6,573 bases of DNA. Source: Actinomycetota bacterium. GTDB lineage: Bacteria; Actinomycetota; Thermoleophilia; Solirubrobacterales; Solirubrobacteraceae. The notes below the pieces were generated by a model, which had not been told where the DNA came from, made no database searches, and was given only the letters and a program-made list of their open reading frames with translations. Each line of letters starts with the position of its first letter. The stretch's first letter is position 1. Where the stretch lies: assembly GCA_005883255.1 (NCBI GenBank), contig VAXS01000081.1, positions 1-6,573 on the forward strand. The letters are read 5' to 3'. The translations under genes and the position numbers were made by a program. This document shows, piece after piece, positions 1 through 6,310 of the stretch.

Positions 1-1034
1 ATCGGCAGCCGCGGGCGCCGCCGGCTGGCGCCGATGCGGGCGATCACGTCGGCCTCCTCCAGCGCGCGGCCCGCCCCCTCCACCACCGTGGTCAGGGGCG
101 ACTCGGTCAGGCGGGCGGGCATCCCGGTCTCGTCGCGCAGGCGCTCGGCGAAGCCGGTGAGCAGGCACCCGCCGCCGGCCAGGATCATCCCGTAGTTGAC
201 GATGTCGGAGGCCAGCTCGGGCGGCGTCTCCTCCAGGAGCTCCTTGATCGCCTCGACGATGTTCGCCAGCGGCTCCTCCAGCGCCGCCCGGATCTCCTCG
301 CCGGTGAGCGGGACGCTCTTGGGCAGGCCGGTGACCAGGTCGCGCCCGCGCACCTCCTCGACGGCCGCCACCGGCTCCGCCGCGGAGCCGAGCTTGAGCT
401 TGATCTGCTCGGCCGTCTGCTCGCCGATCGCCAGGTGGTGCTGGCGGCGGATGTAGCCGGCGATCGTCTCGTCCAGGTCGTAGCCGCCGATCCGCAGCGA
501 GCGCCAGACCACGATCCCGCCCAGGGAGATCACCGCCACCTCGCTGGTCCCGCCCCCGACGTCGACCACCATGCTGGCCCGGGGCTCGTCCACCGGCATC
601 TCGGCGCCGATCGCCGCCGCCATGCACTCCTCGATCAGCGTCACGTCGCGGGCGCCGGCGGCGATGCAGGCCTCCTCGACCGCGCGCTGCTCGACGTCCG
701 TGATCCCCGAGGGCGCGCACATGACCACCCGGGGATGGGAGAACCGGCTGGCGTGCACGCGCTCGATGAAGTAGCGCAGCATCTGTTCGGTGACGTCGAA
801 GTCGGTGATGACCCCGTGGCGCAGCGGCCGGATCGCCGAGATGGTGGCCGGCGTGCGGCCGATCATGCGCTTGGCCTCGTCGCCCACTGCCAGCACCTCG
901 CCGTTGCGCTGGTCCATGGCCACGACCGACGGCTCGGACAGCACGATCCCCCGCCCGCGCACGAACACCAGCGTGTTCGCCGTGCCCAGATCGATCGCGA
1001 TGTCGCGACCGCTGAAATTGCGTCCTCCGACCAC
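1..1034 (-). CDS. mreB: Rod shape-determining protein MreB (3' end cut by window edge)
   Basis: Bacterial actin homologue that polymerises with ATP under the membrane and guides the elongation peptidoglycan machinery. 344 codons are visible, running off the window edge; usual MreB length is about 335-350 residues, so only a few codons should be missing. Actin-fold motifs in order: phosphate-1 loop DLGTANT (15-21), the stretch GIVLSEPSVVA (29-39), CAPSGITDVEQRA (106-118), phosphate-2 DVGGGTSEVAVISLGG (158-173), and the adenosine-site segment GMILAGGGCLLTG (282-294). The start is GTG at 1034, the only usual start codon between the in-frame stop TAG at 1046-1044 and the conserved N-terminus; it gives MVGGRNFSGRDIAIDLG. 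A GGAGGA at 1028-1023 lies inside the coding frame and has no start codon after it, so it does not set the start. It is divergent from the membrane protein gene at 1209; mreC and other mre genes would be expected beyond position 1, outside the window. Confidence 0.96.
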   Translation of the reverse strand, partial: MVGGRNFSGRDIAIDLGTANTLVFVRGRGIVLSEPSVVAMDQRNGEVLAVGDEAKRMIGRTPATISAIRPLRHGVITDFDVTEQMLRYFIERVHASRFSHPRVVMCAPSGITDVEQRAVEEACIAAGARDVTLIEECMAAAIGAEMPVDEPRASMVVDVGGGTSEVAVISLGGIVVWRSLRIGGYDLDETIAGYIRRQHHLAIGEQTAEQIKLKLGSAAEPVAAVEEVRGRDLVTGLPKSVPLTGEEIRAALEEPLANIVEAIKELLEETPPELASDIVNYGMILAGGGCLLTGFAERLRDETGMPARLTESPLTTVVEGAGRALEEADVIARIGASRRRPRLP

Positions 1035-1040
1035 CGAGAC

Positions 1041-1046
1041 AGCCTA
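1041..1046 (-). promoter_or_regulatory. Putative -10 element for leaderless mreB transcript
   Basis: TAGGCT matches the actinobacterial TAnnnT -10 consensus. Its last base is 7 nt before the GTG at 1034, so transcription would start at or next to the start codon, giving a leaderless mRNA. No upstream Shine-Dalgarno sequence is visible, which fits. No good -35 hexamer is seen at the usual spacing. The motif is short and degenerate, so this rests mainly on its position. Confidence 0.4.
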
Positions 1047-1086
1047 GAGGTCCCAGGATGGGCTCGCGTCGGGGGCCGCGGGCGGG

Positions 1087-1092
1087 TACGGT
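1087..1092 (+). promoter_or_regulatory. Putative -10 element upstream of membrane protein gene
   Basis: TACGGT fits TAnnnT and lies in the gap between the divergent mreB and the membrane protein gene. The expected transcription start is near 1099, only a few bases before the ATG at 1105. That ATG is in a different frame from the main coding frame (see the membrane protein entry). The motif is weak, and no clear -35 is visible. Confidence 0.25.
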
Positions 1093-1208
1093 CTCGCTGC
1101 GACGATGCCCCGCGACCACGCCGCCCGCTGACCGCGCTTGCCGCCCGCATCGGCGCCGGGCCGCGTCCCGCGGCCTCGGGGCGCACCACCACGGCGTTCA
1201 TCGCCGCG

Positions 1209-2609
1209 GTGACGCTGCTGGTGGGCCTCCTGGCGCTGTGCGCCAACCGGGTGCACAACGGGGACCTGTACCTGGAGCTGGGGGCGGGCCGGTTCATCAG
1301 CCAGCACGGCCTGGTCACGCACGATCCCTTCCCCACCATCGCGGCCGGACGCGAGTGGCTCAACCAGCAGTGGCTGTCCGAGCTGGCCTTCTACAAGGTG
1401 GCCGGGCTGGTGGGGATGACCGGTCTGACGCTGCGCTACGCGCTCGGCCTGGGGCTGCCGCTGTCGTGGCTCCTGTGGCGCTGCCGCGACAAGGGCCTGG
1501 GCATGCTGGCGCTGGGCGCCGCACTGTACTTCCCCACGATCCTGGCGATCGTCCACCCCCGCGCCGCCGTGTTCACGCTGGCCGCGTTCTCGGGGCTGCT
1601 GGTGCTGCTGCTCGAGGGCTGGCCGGGCGGGCGGGTCGCCGGCATCCGCGGGCGCCGGCGCCTCCTGCTGGCGGTGACGATCCCCGGCCTGTTCGCGCTG
1701 TGGGCCAACCTGCACGGCGGCTTCGTGGGCGGCCTGGCGCTGCTCGGCCTCGTGGGGCTGGGGACGCTCCTCGACCATCCGCGGCGCGCCCGGGCGGGAT
1801 GGCGGCCCGGCGCCTGGCGACCGGGGGCGCGCCCGCTGCTGGCGCTGGGCGCGATCGGGTTGGCCGCGGTGGGGGCGACGTTCGCCACGCCGCTGGGCCC
1901 GCGGGTGTGGACGTACGTCTGGAGCTTTCGCAACCCCGCGCTGTCGGTGGCCACGCAGGAGTGGGCGCCCGCGATCCACTCCCCGCTGATCATGCTCTAC
2001 GTGGCGGTCGCCGCGATCACCACGGGCTGGCTGTGGCGGGCGACGCCCCGACCGCGACCGCTCACGCCGCTGGTGGTGGCGGTCGGCTTCCTGGCGCTCA
2101 CCGTCTACTCCCAGCGCAACGTGGTCCTGCTGGGCCCCGTGATGGTCTATCTGATCGCTCAGTGCGCCCCCGAGCGGGCCCTGGCCGCGCCCCGCCGCGG
2201 CGCGGTGGCGGTGGTGGGCGTGGCGGCGGTGGCGGCCGGAGCCGTGTGGGCCTTCGCCCTGGGACCGGCGCGCACCGCGCCGTATCTCAAGCCGCGGCTG
2301 ATGGACGTCGTGCTCCGTCATCCGCCCGCGGGGGGTCGGATCGCGTCGGTGGCGGGCGTGAGCTCCTACCTGCTGTGGCGGTCCTCGCACACGCCGGTGG
2401 TGGTCGACGGCTGGCTGGAGCACTTCCGGCCCGACGAGCTGCGGGGCGCCTACGGCGTCCTCCACGCCACGCCGGCGGGGCTGCGCTACATCCAGCGCTG
2501 GGGGATCAGGGGAGTCATCACCCGCAGTCCGCTCACCGTTCGGCGGCTCCGGGGCGACGGCTTTCGCGTGGTGGCGGCGACGAGCGAGGGAACCTACCTC
2601 TCTCGCTGA
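1209..2609 (+). CDS. Polytopic membrane protein, GT-C-like, function unknown; start uncertain
   Basis: About 466 residues from the GTG at 1209. I count roughly ten to eleven hydrophobic segments, then a C-terminal soluble part of about 100 residues. After the first segment comes NGDLYLELGAGRFISQHG, then THDPF and WLNQQWLSE. This resembles a widespread family of unnamed bacterial membrane proteins (GD..WHL..G..I..HG....DPFS) with the build of GT-C glycosyltransferases. WANLHGGFVGG and SYLLWR...VVVDGW also look family-like from memory. No enzymatic function is established, so glycosyl transfer from a lipid-linked donor is only a guess. Start: 1209 is the only in-frame ATG/GTG/TTG downstream of mreB, but it cuts into the first membrane segment and has no ribosome site. 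In-frame codons from about 1128 onward already look coding. The ATG at 1105 would fit if one base were added near 1108-1111. The 3' end overlaps the convergent HD-GYP gene by 77 bp. Confidence 0.75.
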   Translation: MTLLVGLLALCANRVHNGDLYLELGAGRFISQHGLVTHDPFPTIAAGREWLNQQWLSELAFYKVAGLVGMTGLTLRYALGLGLPLSWLLWRCRDKGLGMLALGAALYFPTILAIVHPRAAVFTLAAFSGLLVLLLEGWPGGRVAGIRGRRRLLLAVTIPGLFALWANLHGGFVGGLALLGLVGLGTLLDHPRRARAGWRPGAWRPGARPLLALGAIGLAAVGATFATPLGPRVWTYVWSFRNPALSVATQEWAPAIHSPLIMLYVAVAAITTGWLWRATPRPRPLTPLVVAVGFLALTVYSQRNVVLLGPVMVYLIAQCAPERALAAPRRGAVAVVGVAAVAAGAVWAFALGPARTAPYLKPRLMDVVLRHPPAGGRIASVAGVSSYLLWRSSHTPVVVDGWLEHFRPDELRGAYGVLHATPAGLRYIQRWGIRGVITRSPLTVRRLRGDGFRVVAATSEGTYLSR

Positions 2610-3198
2610 GCTCGCGCAGCTCGTCGGGCGCGGCGCCCAGGAAGGCGTCCACCACGGCGGGGTCGAACTGGCTGCCGGCGCAGCGGCGCAGCTCGGCGCA
2701 GGCCGCGTCGTGGCCCAGGCGAGCCCGGTACACCCGGTCGGTGGTCATCGCCTCGTAGGCGTCGGCCACCCCCAGGATGCGCGACTCGAGCGGGATGTCG
2801 TCGCCCGCGAGCCCGTGCGGGTAGCCGCTGCCGTCGATGCGCTCGTGGTGGTGCCGGACCCAGACGGCGACGTCCTCGAAGCGGGCCTCCGCGAGCATCG
2901 CCGCCCCCGCCTCGGGATGGCGGCGGACGGCGTCCCACTCGTCCGGCGTGAGCGGCCCGGGCTTGAACAGGATGCTGTCGGGGAGGATGACCTTGCCCAG
3001 GTCGTGCACGGTCCCGGCCAGGAGGATGCGCTCGATGCGCTCCAGGAAGTGCCCCAGCCGGGTGGCGATGCGGGCGGCGTAGATGCTCACGAGCTCGGAG
3101 TGGCTGGTGAGCGCCGGATCGCGGGCGTCCAGACCCTCGACGAGCCGCCGGAGCGTCTCGAGGTCCCGTCCGTCGCCTGCCTCCTGAACCGGACTCAA
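2533..3198 (-). CDS. Stand-alone HD-GYP domain c-di-GMP phosphodiesterase
   Basis: 221 residues, almost all HD-GYP domain. Family enzymes hydrolyse c-di-GMP to pGpG or GMP at a di- or tri-metal site in the cytoplasm. The expected residues are present: H33 (TSHSELV), the HD pair in HDLGK (65-69), H94 (RRHPEAG), HH at 117-118, the GYP signature IDGSGYP (121-127), and D146 in ADAYEAMTTDRVYR. All usual metal ligands appear intact, so an active enzyme is likely. There is no receiver, PAS or membrane segment; input must come from a partner or from expression. The start is TTG at 3198, chosen because GGGAG lies 6 nt upstream. The last 25 or so residues are Arg/Pro/Ser-rich, lie outside the domain and are encoded in the overlap with the membrane protein gene. 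It is divergent from the GGDEF gene at 3376, which suggests joint control of c-di-GMP. Confidence 0.93.
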   Translation of the reverse strand: MSPVQEAGDGRDLETLRRLVEGLDARDPALTSHSELVSIYAARIATRLGHFLERIERILLAGTVHDLGKVILPDSILFKPGPLTPDEWDAVRRHPEAGAAMLAEARFEDVAVWVRHHHERIDGSGYPHGLAGDDIPLESRILGVADAYEAMTTDRVYRARLGHDAACAELRRCAGSQFDPAVVDAFLGAAPDELRELSERGRFPRSSPPPRESRRPGAAER

Positions 3199-3204
3199 TG
3201 GCGT

Positions 3205-3209
3205 CTCCC
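3205..3209 (-). promoter_or_regulatory. Ribosome binding site fixing the TTG start of the HD-GYP gene
   Basis: GGGAG on the minus strand, 6 nt before the TTG at 3198. There is no ATG or GTG in frame nearby that would suit this site, so it supports TTG initiation. Confidence 0.6.
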
Positions 3210-3244
3210 GCCGCGCGCAAGGGGCGGATACCCGATTTCACCCT

Positions 3245-3273
3245 TCCAGATATTCCAACTGGACGAACGTTCG
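3245..3273. promoter_or_regulatory. Paired inverted repeats in divergent HD-GYP/GGDEF control region
   Basis: Two abutting dyads: TCCAG-N9-CTGGA (3245-3263), followed directly by the perfect 10-bp palindrome CGAACGTTCG (3264-3273). They sit about midway in the 177-bp gap between the two divergent c-di-GMP genes, in a locally less GC-rich patch (about 3230-3300). The position suits an operator for a dimeric regulator acting on one or both genes. The regulator is unknown. The palindrome lacks the 4-nt spacer of the actinobacterial LexA box (CGAAC-N4-GTTCG). No convincing -35/-10 pair was found for either gene, and no c-di-GMP riboswitch pattern was recognised. Confidence 0.4.
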
Positions 3274-3375
3274 GCTCTCGATCTTGACCGTGAGGGGTAA
3301 TCTCGTCGGGGGATTCGTCTGCGGCGAGGCTACGGGATTCGGTTGACACGGCGCCAGGGATTGGTCCGAGAGCTC

Positions 3376-4470
3376 ATGAGCGCGCGATGGAAGGCGGCGC
3401 TGGCGGCATTCGTGGTGGTGGCGCTGGTACCGGGGCTGGCCCTCGCCAAGCCGGGCGGCGGGAGGCATCACGGCCACGCTGCCGCGGCCCACGGCCATCG
3501 GGCCGTCAAGTCCCATGGCCATCGCGGAGCGCGGCACGCCCGAGGGCCTGCCAAGGCGCACGGGCACGCTCTCAAGGCCCACGCCGCCAAGGTCGTGTCG
3601 CCCGCCGCCGCCAAGCCCGTCGCGGGCGCCGCGGGCCGGCGGGCACGCAAGGCCGGCGCGAAGCTCATCCCGTCCCCCGGACCCGGGGCCAAGTCGGCCT
3701 CGGTGGGCCCCCCCACCGGCCAGTTCTTCCTGGCCTCGTCGCTGAGACCCGGGTCGGGCGTCGCGCTCCGCGCGGTCCCGGGCACGGGCGCCACCGCCAC
3801 CGCCGCCGTCGGAAGTCTGGGCCGCGTGCTGGGCACCGCGGCCGGGACCCCGCGGGGAGCCCTCGCGCCCGCGTCGGCGACCGGCGCGAGCGCTACCGGG
3901 CACCCGCGGCCGGCTCACCAGGGCGCCACCGTGCTGGCGGGAGCCCGCGCCCGCCGCCGGGGACAGGCGATCGAGGCGATGGAGGGCCTGGCGATCAGCG
4001 ACGCGCTGACCGGCGTGCTGAACCGGGGTGCGCTCGAGGGCCGGCTGGCCAGCGAGCTGGCGCGGGCGCGCCGCTACGGGCGTCCGCTCGGTCTCCTCAC
4101 GTTCGACGTGGCCGGGCTGAAGGCCATCAACGACGCGCACGGGCACAGCGCCGGCGACGAGGTCCTGCGCGGCGTGGCCGGCATCCTCACCGCCAGCGTC
4201 CGCGACCACGATCTCGTGGGCCGGATGGGCGGCGACGAGTACGCGGTGGTCGTGACCGAGCAGAGCCGGGCCGGCACCGAGAAGGTCCTGGACCGCATCC
4301 GCTCGCAGATCCCCCAGCGCCGCACCGCGCTGGGCCTGAGCACCCACTGGGGCCTCAGCGCCGGCGTCGCCGAGTTCCCGAACGACGGCGAGACCGCCGA
4401 GGAGCTGCTGGAGGCCGCCGACCGCCGGCTCTACCTGAGCCGCGGCATCCACATCCAGCCGGTGTCCTGA
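3376..4470 (+). CDS. GGDEF diguanylate cyclase with N-terminal signal/anchor and His-rich linker
   Basis: 364 residues from ATG 3376. Residues 7-24 form a hydrophobic core after R4 and K6 and end in ALA (22-24), like a signal peptide or a single membrane anchor. Residues 30-72 are basic and His-rich: 11 His between 31 and 69, including four HGH motifs. A long Ala/Gly/Pro/Ser linker follows, and the GGDEF domain begins near DALTGVLNR (209). The active loop is RMGGDEYAVVV, with GGDEY at 285-289 (Tyr in place of the usual Phe). The inhibitory I-site RxxD (R276, D279) is five residues upstream, as in canonical feedback-inhibited enzymes. INDAHGHSAGDEVL is well conserved; the usual DxDxFK is DVAGLK, keeping the first (metal-binding) Asp. 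This suggests synthesis of c-di-GMP from two GTP. ATG was preferred over the in-frame TTG at 3343 because it places the hydrophobic segment at the N-terminus. No sensor domain or second membrane span is recognised. The gene ends 3 bp from the convergent DUF5995 gene. Confidence 0.88.
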   Translation: MSARWKAALAAFVVVALVPGLALAKPGGGRHHGHAAAAHGHRAVKSHGHRGARHARGPAKAHGHALKAHAAKVVSPAAAKPVAGAAGRRARKAGAKLIPSPGPGAKSASVGPPTGQFFLASSLRPGSGVALRAVPGTGATATAAVGSLGRVLGTAAGTPRGALAPASATGASATGHPRPAHQGATVLAGARARRRGQAIEAMEGLAISDALTGVLNRGALEGRLASELARARRYGRPLGLLTFDVAGLKAINDAHGHSAGDEVLRGVAGILTASVRDHDLVGRMGGDEYAVVVTEQSRAGTEKVLDRIRSQIPQRRTALGLSTHWGLSAGVAEFPNDGETAEELLEAADRRLYLSRGIHIQPVS

Positions 4471-4473
4471 GCG

Positions 4474-5448
4474 TCAGCGCCGCCGGCTCGCGCGTCGGCG
4501 GTGGTGCCGGGTGGAGCGCCGGTGCGGCCTGGCCGCGGGCGGCAGGCGCGCCGCGCAGTACGCGTCGCGCCGCGCCCGGTAGCCCGGCGGGCCGGGCGGG
4601 CCGGCGATCAGCCGGGCCCACGTGGCCGCGTTGTCCTCGATCGACTGTGCCACCTGCTGGCGCTCGGCGGCATCGCGCGCGTCGAGCAGGCGCTCGGCGT
4701 TTCGCCACACGCCTTCCCGCCAGCCCTTCACCAGCTCCAGGCCGCCGACGTCGTCCACCGGGTCCCAGCTGGCGTTGGTCGTGTACAGCAGCGGGTCGTA
4801 GCTGCGCGCGATCGCCTCGACCACCGGCCCGTAGGCGCGCTGGAGCACGTCGTTGAAGCGGTCGTGGTCGCGCTTGCGCGAGGTCCCTTCCGGCTCGCGC
4901 AGCCCCAGCCCGGCCAGGACGAACGGCATGTCGCGCTGCACGTGCGCGTTGATCCCCAGGAGCATGTCCTGCCCGGCGTTGGCGTCGCCGTGCGCGGCGG
5001 TGTCGAAGGCGATCCGCCAGGCCTCGGGCACCGGCCGCCCCGCGCTCCCGTCCGCGATCGTGCGGAAGTAGTAGTCGGCGAACAGCGCGTCCTCGAAGAA
5101 CAGGTAGCCGGGATCGGCGAAGAATCGGGGGTCGCGCTTCAGGGTCGCGCGCAGGGTCTGCGTCAGGACCAGGTACGTGGTGGCGAACACGGCCCGGTGG
5201 TCGCAGCCCAGCCGCCGGCGCAGCCCGGCCATCCGCGTGATCTCGTAGTCGACGCAGCGCGGCGACGCGCGTGCGCAGCCGGGCACGGGCCCGGGCTGGG
5301 GGGTCTGGGCGGTGGGCAGCGGCGGGAGGAGGTCCGGCCAAGGGAAGTTGAGCGCGCCCGCGACCTGGCTCGAGGTGTCGGCGGAAGCGGGGGTCGCCCC
5401 CGCCGCCAGCGCCACGATCGCCGCCGCTGTTCCGATGCCCCTGCGCAT
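4474..5448 (-). CDS. Secreted DUF5995 family protein
   Basis: 324 residues. An N-terminal signal peptide is clear: MRR, a hydrophobic stretch to about residue 20, and a likely cut after ASA (21-23). The rest resembles the DUF5995 family, which is common in actinobacteria and of unknown biochemical function. Features that recall it are the region DPRFFADPGYLFFEDALFAD (106-125), the PEAWRIAFD segment (141-149), LLGINAHVQRDMP (163-175) and the DHDRFNDVL segment (194-202). The family is normally described from cytoplasmic-looking proteins; this copy appears exported. Mature-region cysteines C58, C65, C82 and C298 could form disulfides. The last 19 or so residues are rich in Arg and His (PHRRSTRHHRRRASRRR), an unusual tail. 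The ATG at 5448 is supported by the signal peptide; the GGGAG just upstream abuts it with no spacing. It follows the broken ureohydrolase by 45 bp on the same strand, so is probably co-transcribed. A TACCGT at 5467-5462 is a weak candidate for its own -10. Confidence 0.8.
   Translation of the reverse strand: MRRGIGTAAAIVALAAGATPASADTSSQVAGALNFPWPDLLPPLPTAQTPQPGPVPGCARASPRCVDYEITRMAGLRRRLGCDHRAVFATTYLVLTQTLRATLKRDPRFFADPGYLFFEDALFADYYFRTIADGSAGRPVPEAWRIAFDTAAHGDANAGQDMLLGINAHVQRDMPFVLAGLGLREPEGTSRKRDHDRFNDVLQRAYGPVVEAIARSYDPLLYTTNASWDPVDDVGGLELVKGWREGVWRNAERLLDARDAAERQQVAQSIEDNAATWARLIAGPPGPPGYRARRDAYCAARLPPAARPHRRSTRHHRRRASRRR
4478..4503. terminator. GC-rich hairpin between convergent GGDEF and DUF5995 genes
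   Basis: An inverted repeat with CCGCCG (4480-4485) against CGGCGG (4496-4501) can extend to a stem of about 10 bp with two wobble pairs and a 6-nt loop (4488-4493). It begins 8 nt after the GGDEF stop and lies inside the Arg-rich tail codons of the DUF5995 gene. There is no U-tract, so it is not a classic intrinsic terminator, though actinobacterial terminators often lack one. Such stems also arise by chance in DNA this GC-rich. Confidence 0.3.
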
Positions 5449-5493
5449 CTCCCGCAGGGCAACGGTACCCCCGACCGTGCCGGGCGACGCCGA

Positions 5494-6305
5494 TCAGCGC
5501 CGCCGAGCCAGCGCCACCAGCGAGAGCATCTCGTGGCAGGCGCCGGCTCGGGCGTGCCGGTCCCGGGGGCGAACGCCGGGTCGACCAGGTCGACATCGAG
5601 GCTCAGGAACACGGGCGCGTCGCCGGCGCGGGCCCGCACGCGCTCGCCGTACTCGCGCGGTCCGATCCGCTCGAGCTCGGGACCCGGGATCGCCTCGAAG
5701 CCCAGCTCTCCGGGGGCGTCCACGTCGGCGCGTCCGTACAGGGTGCCCCGCATCCCGGCCTGGACGGAGCGCTCCGGGGCGACCAGCCCCTCCTCGGCGG
5801 CCCGGCGGAACACGGTCCCGTGCGAGTAGGGGACGCCGTAGTAGGCGTCCCACACGTCGGCGTGGGCGTCCAGGTGCACCAGCGCCAGCGGACCGTGCAC
5901 GGCCGCCGCGGCCCGCAGCTCGGCCAGCGCGATCGAGTGGTCGCCGCCGATCGCCAGCGGCACGACGCCGGCGCGGTGGATCGGCTCGAGGAACTCGGCG
6001 GTGCGCCGCAGGCTCTCCTCGACGTACCCGGGCACCGTGGGCGCGTCGCCGTAGTCGACCAGCGAGAGCTCCGTCACGTCCACGTCCAGCGCGGGGTTGT
6101 AGGGCCGCAGGAGCACGGACGCGCTCCGCACCGCCTCGGGACCGAAGCGCTGGCCCGACCGGAACGAGACCGCGTCGTCGGTGGGGATCCCCACCACCGC
6201 CACGTCGACCCCGTCCAGGTCGGTGACGTGGGGCAGGCGCATGAACGTGCGCGGGCCCGTGAAGCGGGGCGTGCGGGACGAGTCGGCGGGGCGGTGATGC
6301 GGCAT
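5494..6305 (-). pseudogene. Agmatinase/arginase-family ureohydrolase with out-of-frame internal deletion
   Basis: Ureohydrolases use a Mn2+ pair to hydrolyse guanidino compounds such as agmatine to urea plus an amine. From ATG 6305 the frame matches the family through residue 254: VGIPTDDAVSFRSGQRFGPEA (38-58), GGDHS with H123, HLDAHAD with D146, H148 and D150, SHGT (161-164), SLDVDLVDP with D237 and D239, and PGTGTPEP (247-254). All six metal ligands are present. At about 5546-5536 the match stops. The original frame runs on as non-family sequence far into the next gene, while another frame gives CHEMLSLVALARRR then TGA at 5494, which closely resembles the normal family C-terminus (compare E. 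coli SpeB ...LEMLYIQAAKK). About 130 bp encoding the strand with the substrate-contacting Glu (DVVEV region) seems to be missing. AGGGG lies 2 nt before the ATG. The gene follows the epimerase stop by 5 nt, so it sits in one operon. The exact substrate cannot be told. A sequencing or assembly error is an alternative to real decay. Confidence 0.85.
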
Positions 6306-6310
6306 GTCCC

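Noticed and set aside
435..1100. N-terminal extension of the membrane protein frame back into the mreB region.
   Set aside because: It lies antisense to clearly coding mreB and gives Asp/His/Arg-rich sequence without membrane segments or family likeness.
1044..2465. Long minus-strand open frame opposite the membrane protein gene.
   Set aside because: It encodes low-complexity Gln/Arg/His/Pro sequence with no domain and mirrors the GC-rich codons of the real gene on the other strand.
3264..3273. CGAACGTTCG as a LexA/SOS box.
   Set aside because: The actinobacterial box has four bases between CGAAC and GTTCG; here the half-sites abut.
3343..3348. TTGACA, a perfect -35 hexamer, upstream of the GGDEF gene (its TTG is also an in-frame start).
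   Set aside because: No -10-like hexamer follows at 16-19 nt, and transcription from it would start at or past the ATG at 3376. As a start codon it would push the signal segment inward.
3199..3375. A c-di-GMP riboswitch controlling the HD-GYP or GGDEF gene.
   Set aside because: I could not find the conserved GEMM core or its paired stems on either strand by eye.
3238..4452. Minus-strand open frame of about 400 codons opposite the GGDEF gene.
   Set aside because: The plus strand encodes an unmistakable GGDEF domain; the opposite frame is low-complexity.
5163..5543. Continuation of the ureohydrolase frame past 5544 as a genuine C-terminal fusion.
   Set aside because: The sequence is Arg/Trp/Pro-rich without family likeness and runs over the start and signal peptide of the DUF5995 gene in another frame.
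4501..5829. Plus-strand open frame opposite the DUF5995 and ureohydrolase genes.
   Set aside because: It is antisense to two recognised families and has only Arg/Gly/Val-rich composition typical of GC-rich shadows.
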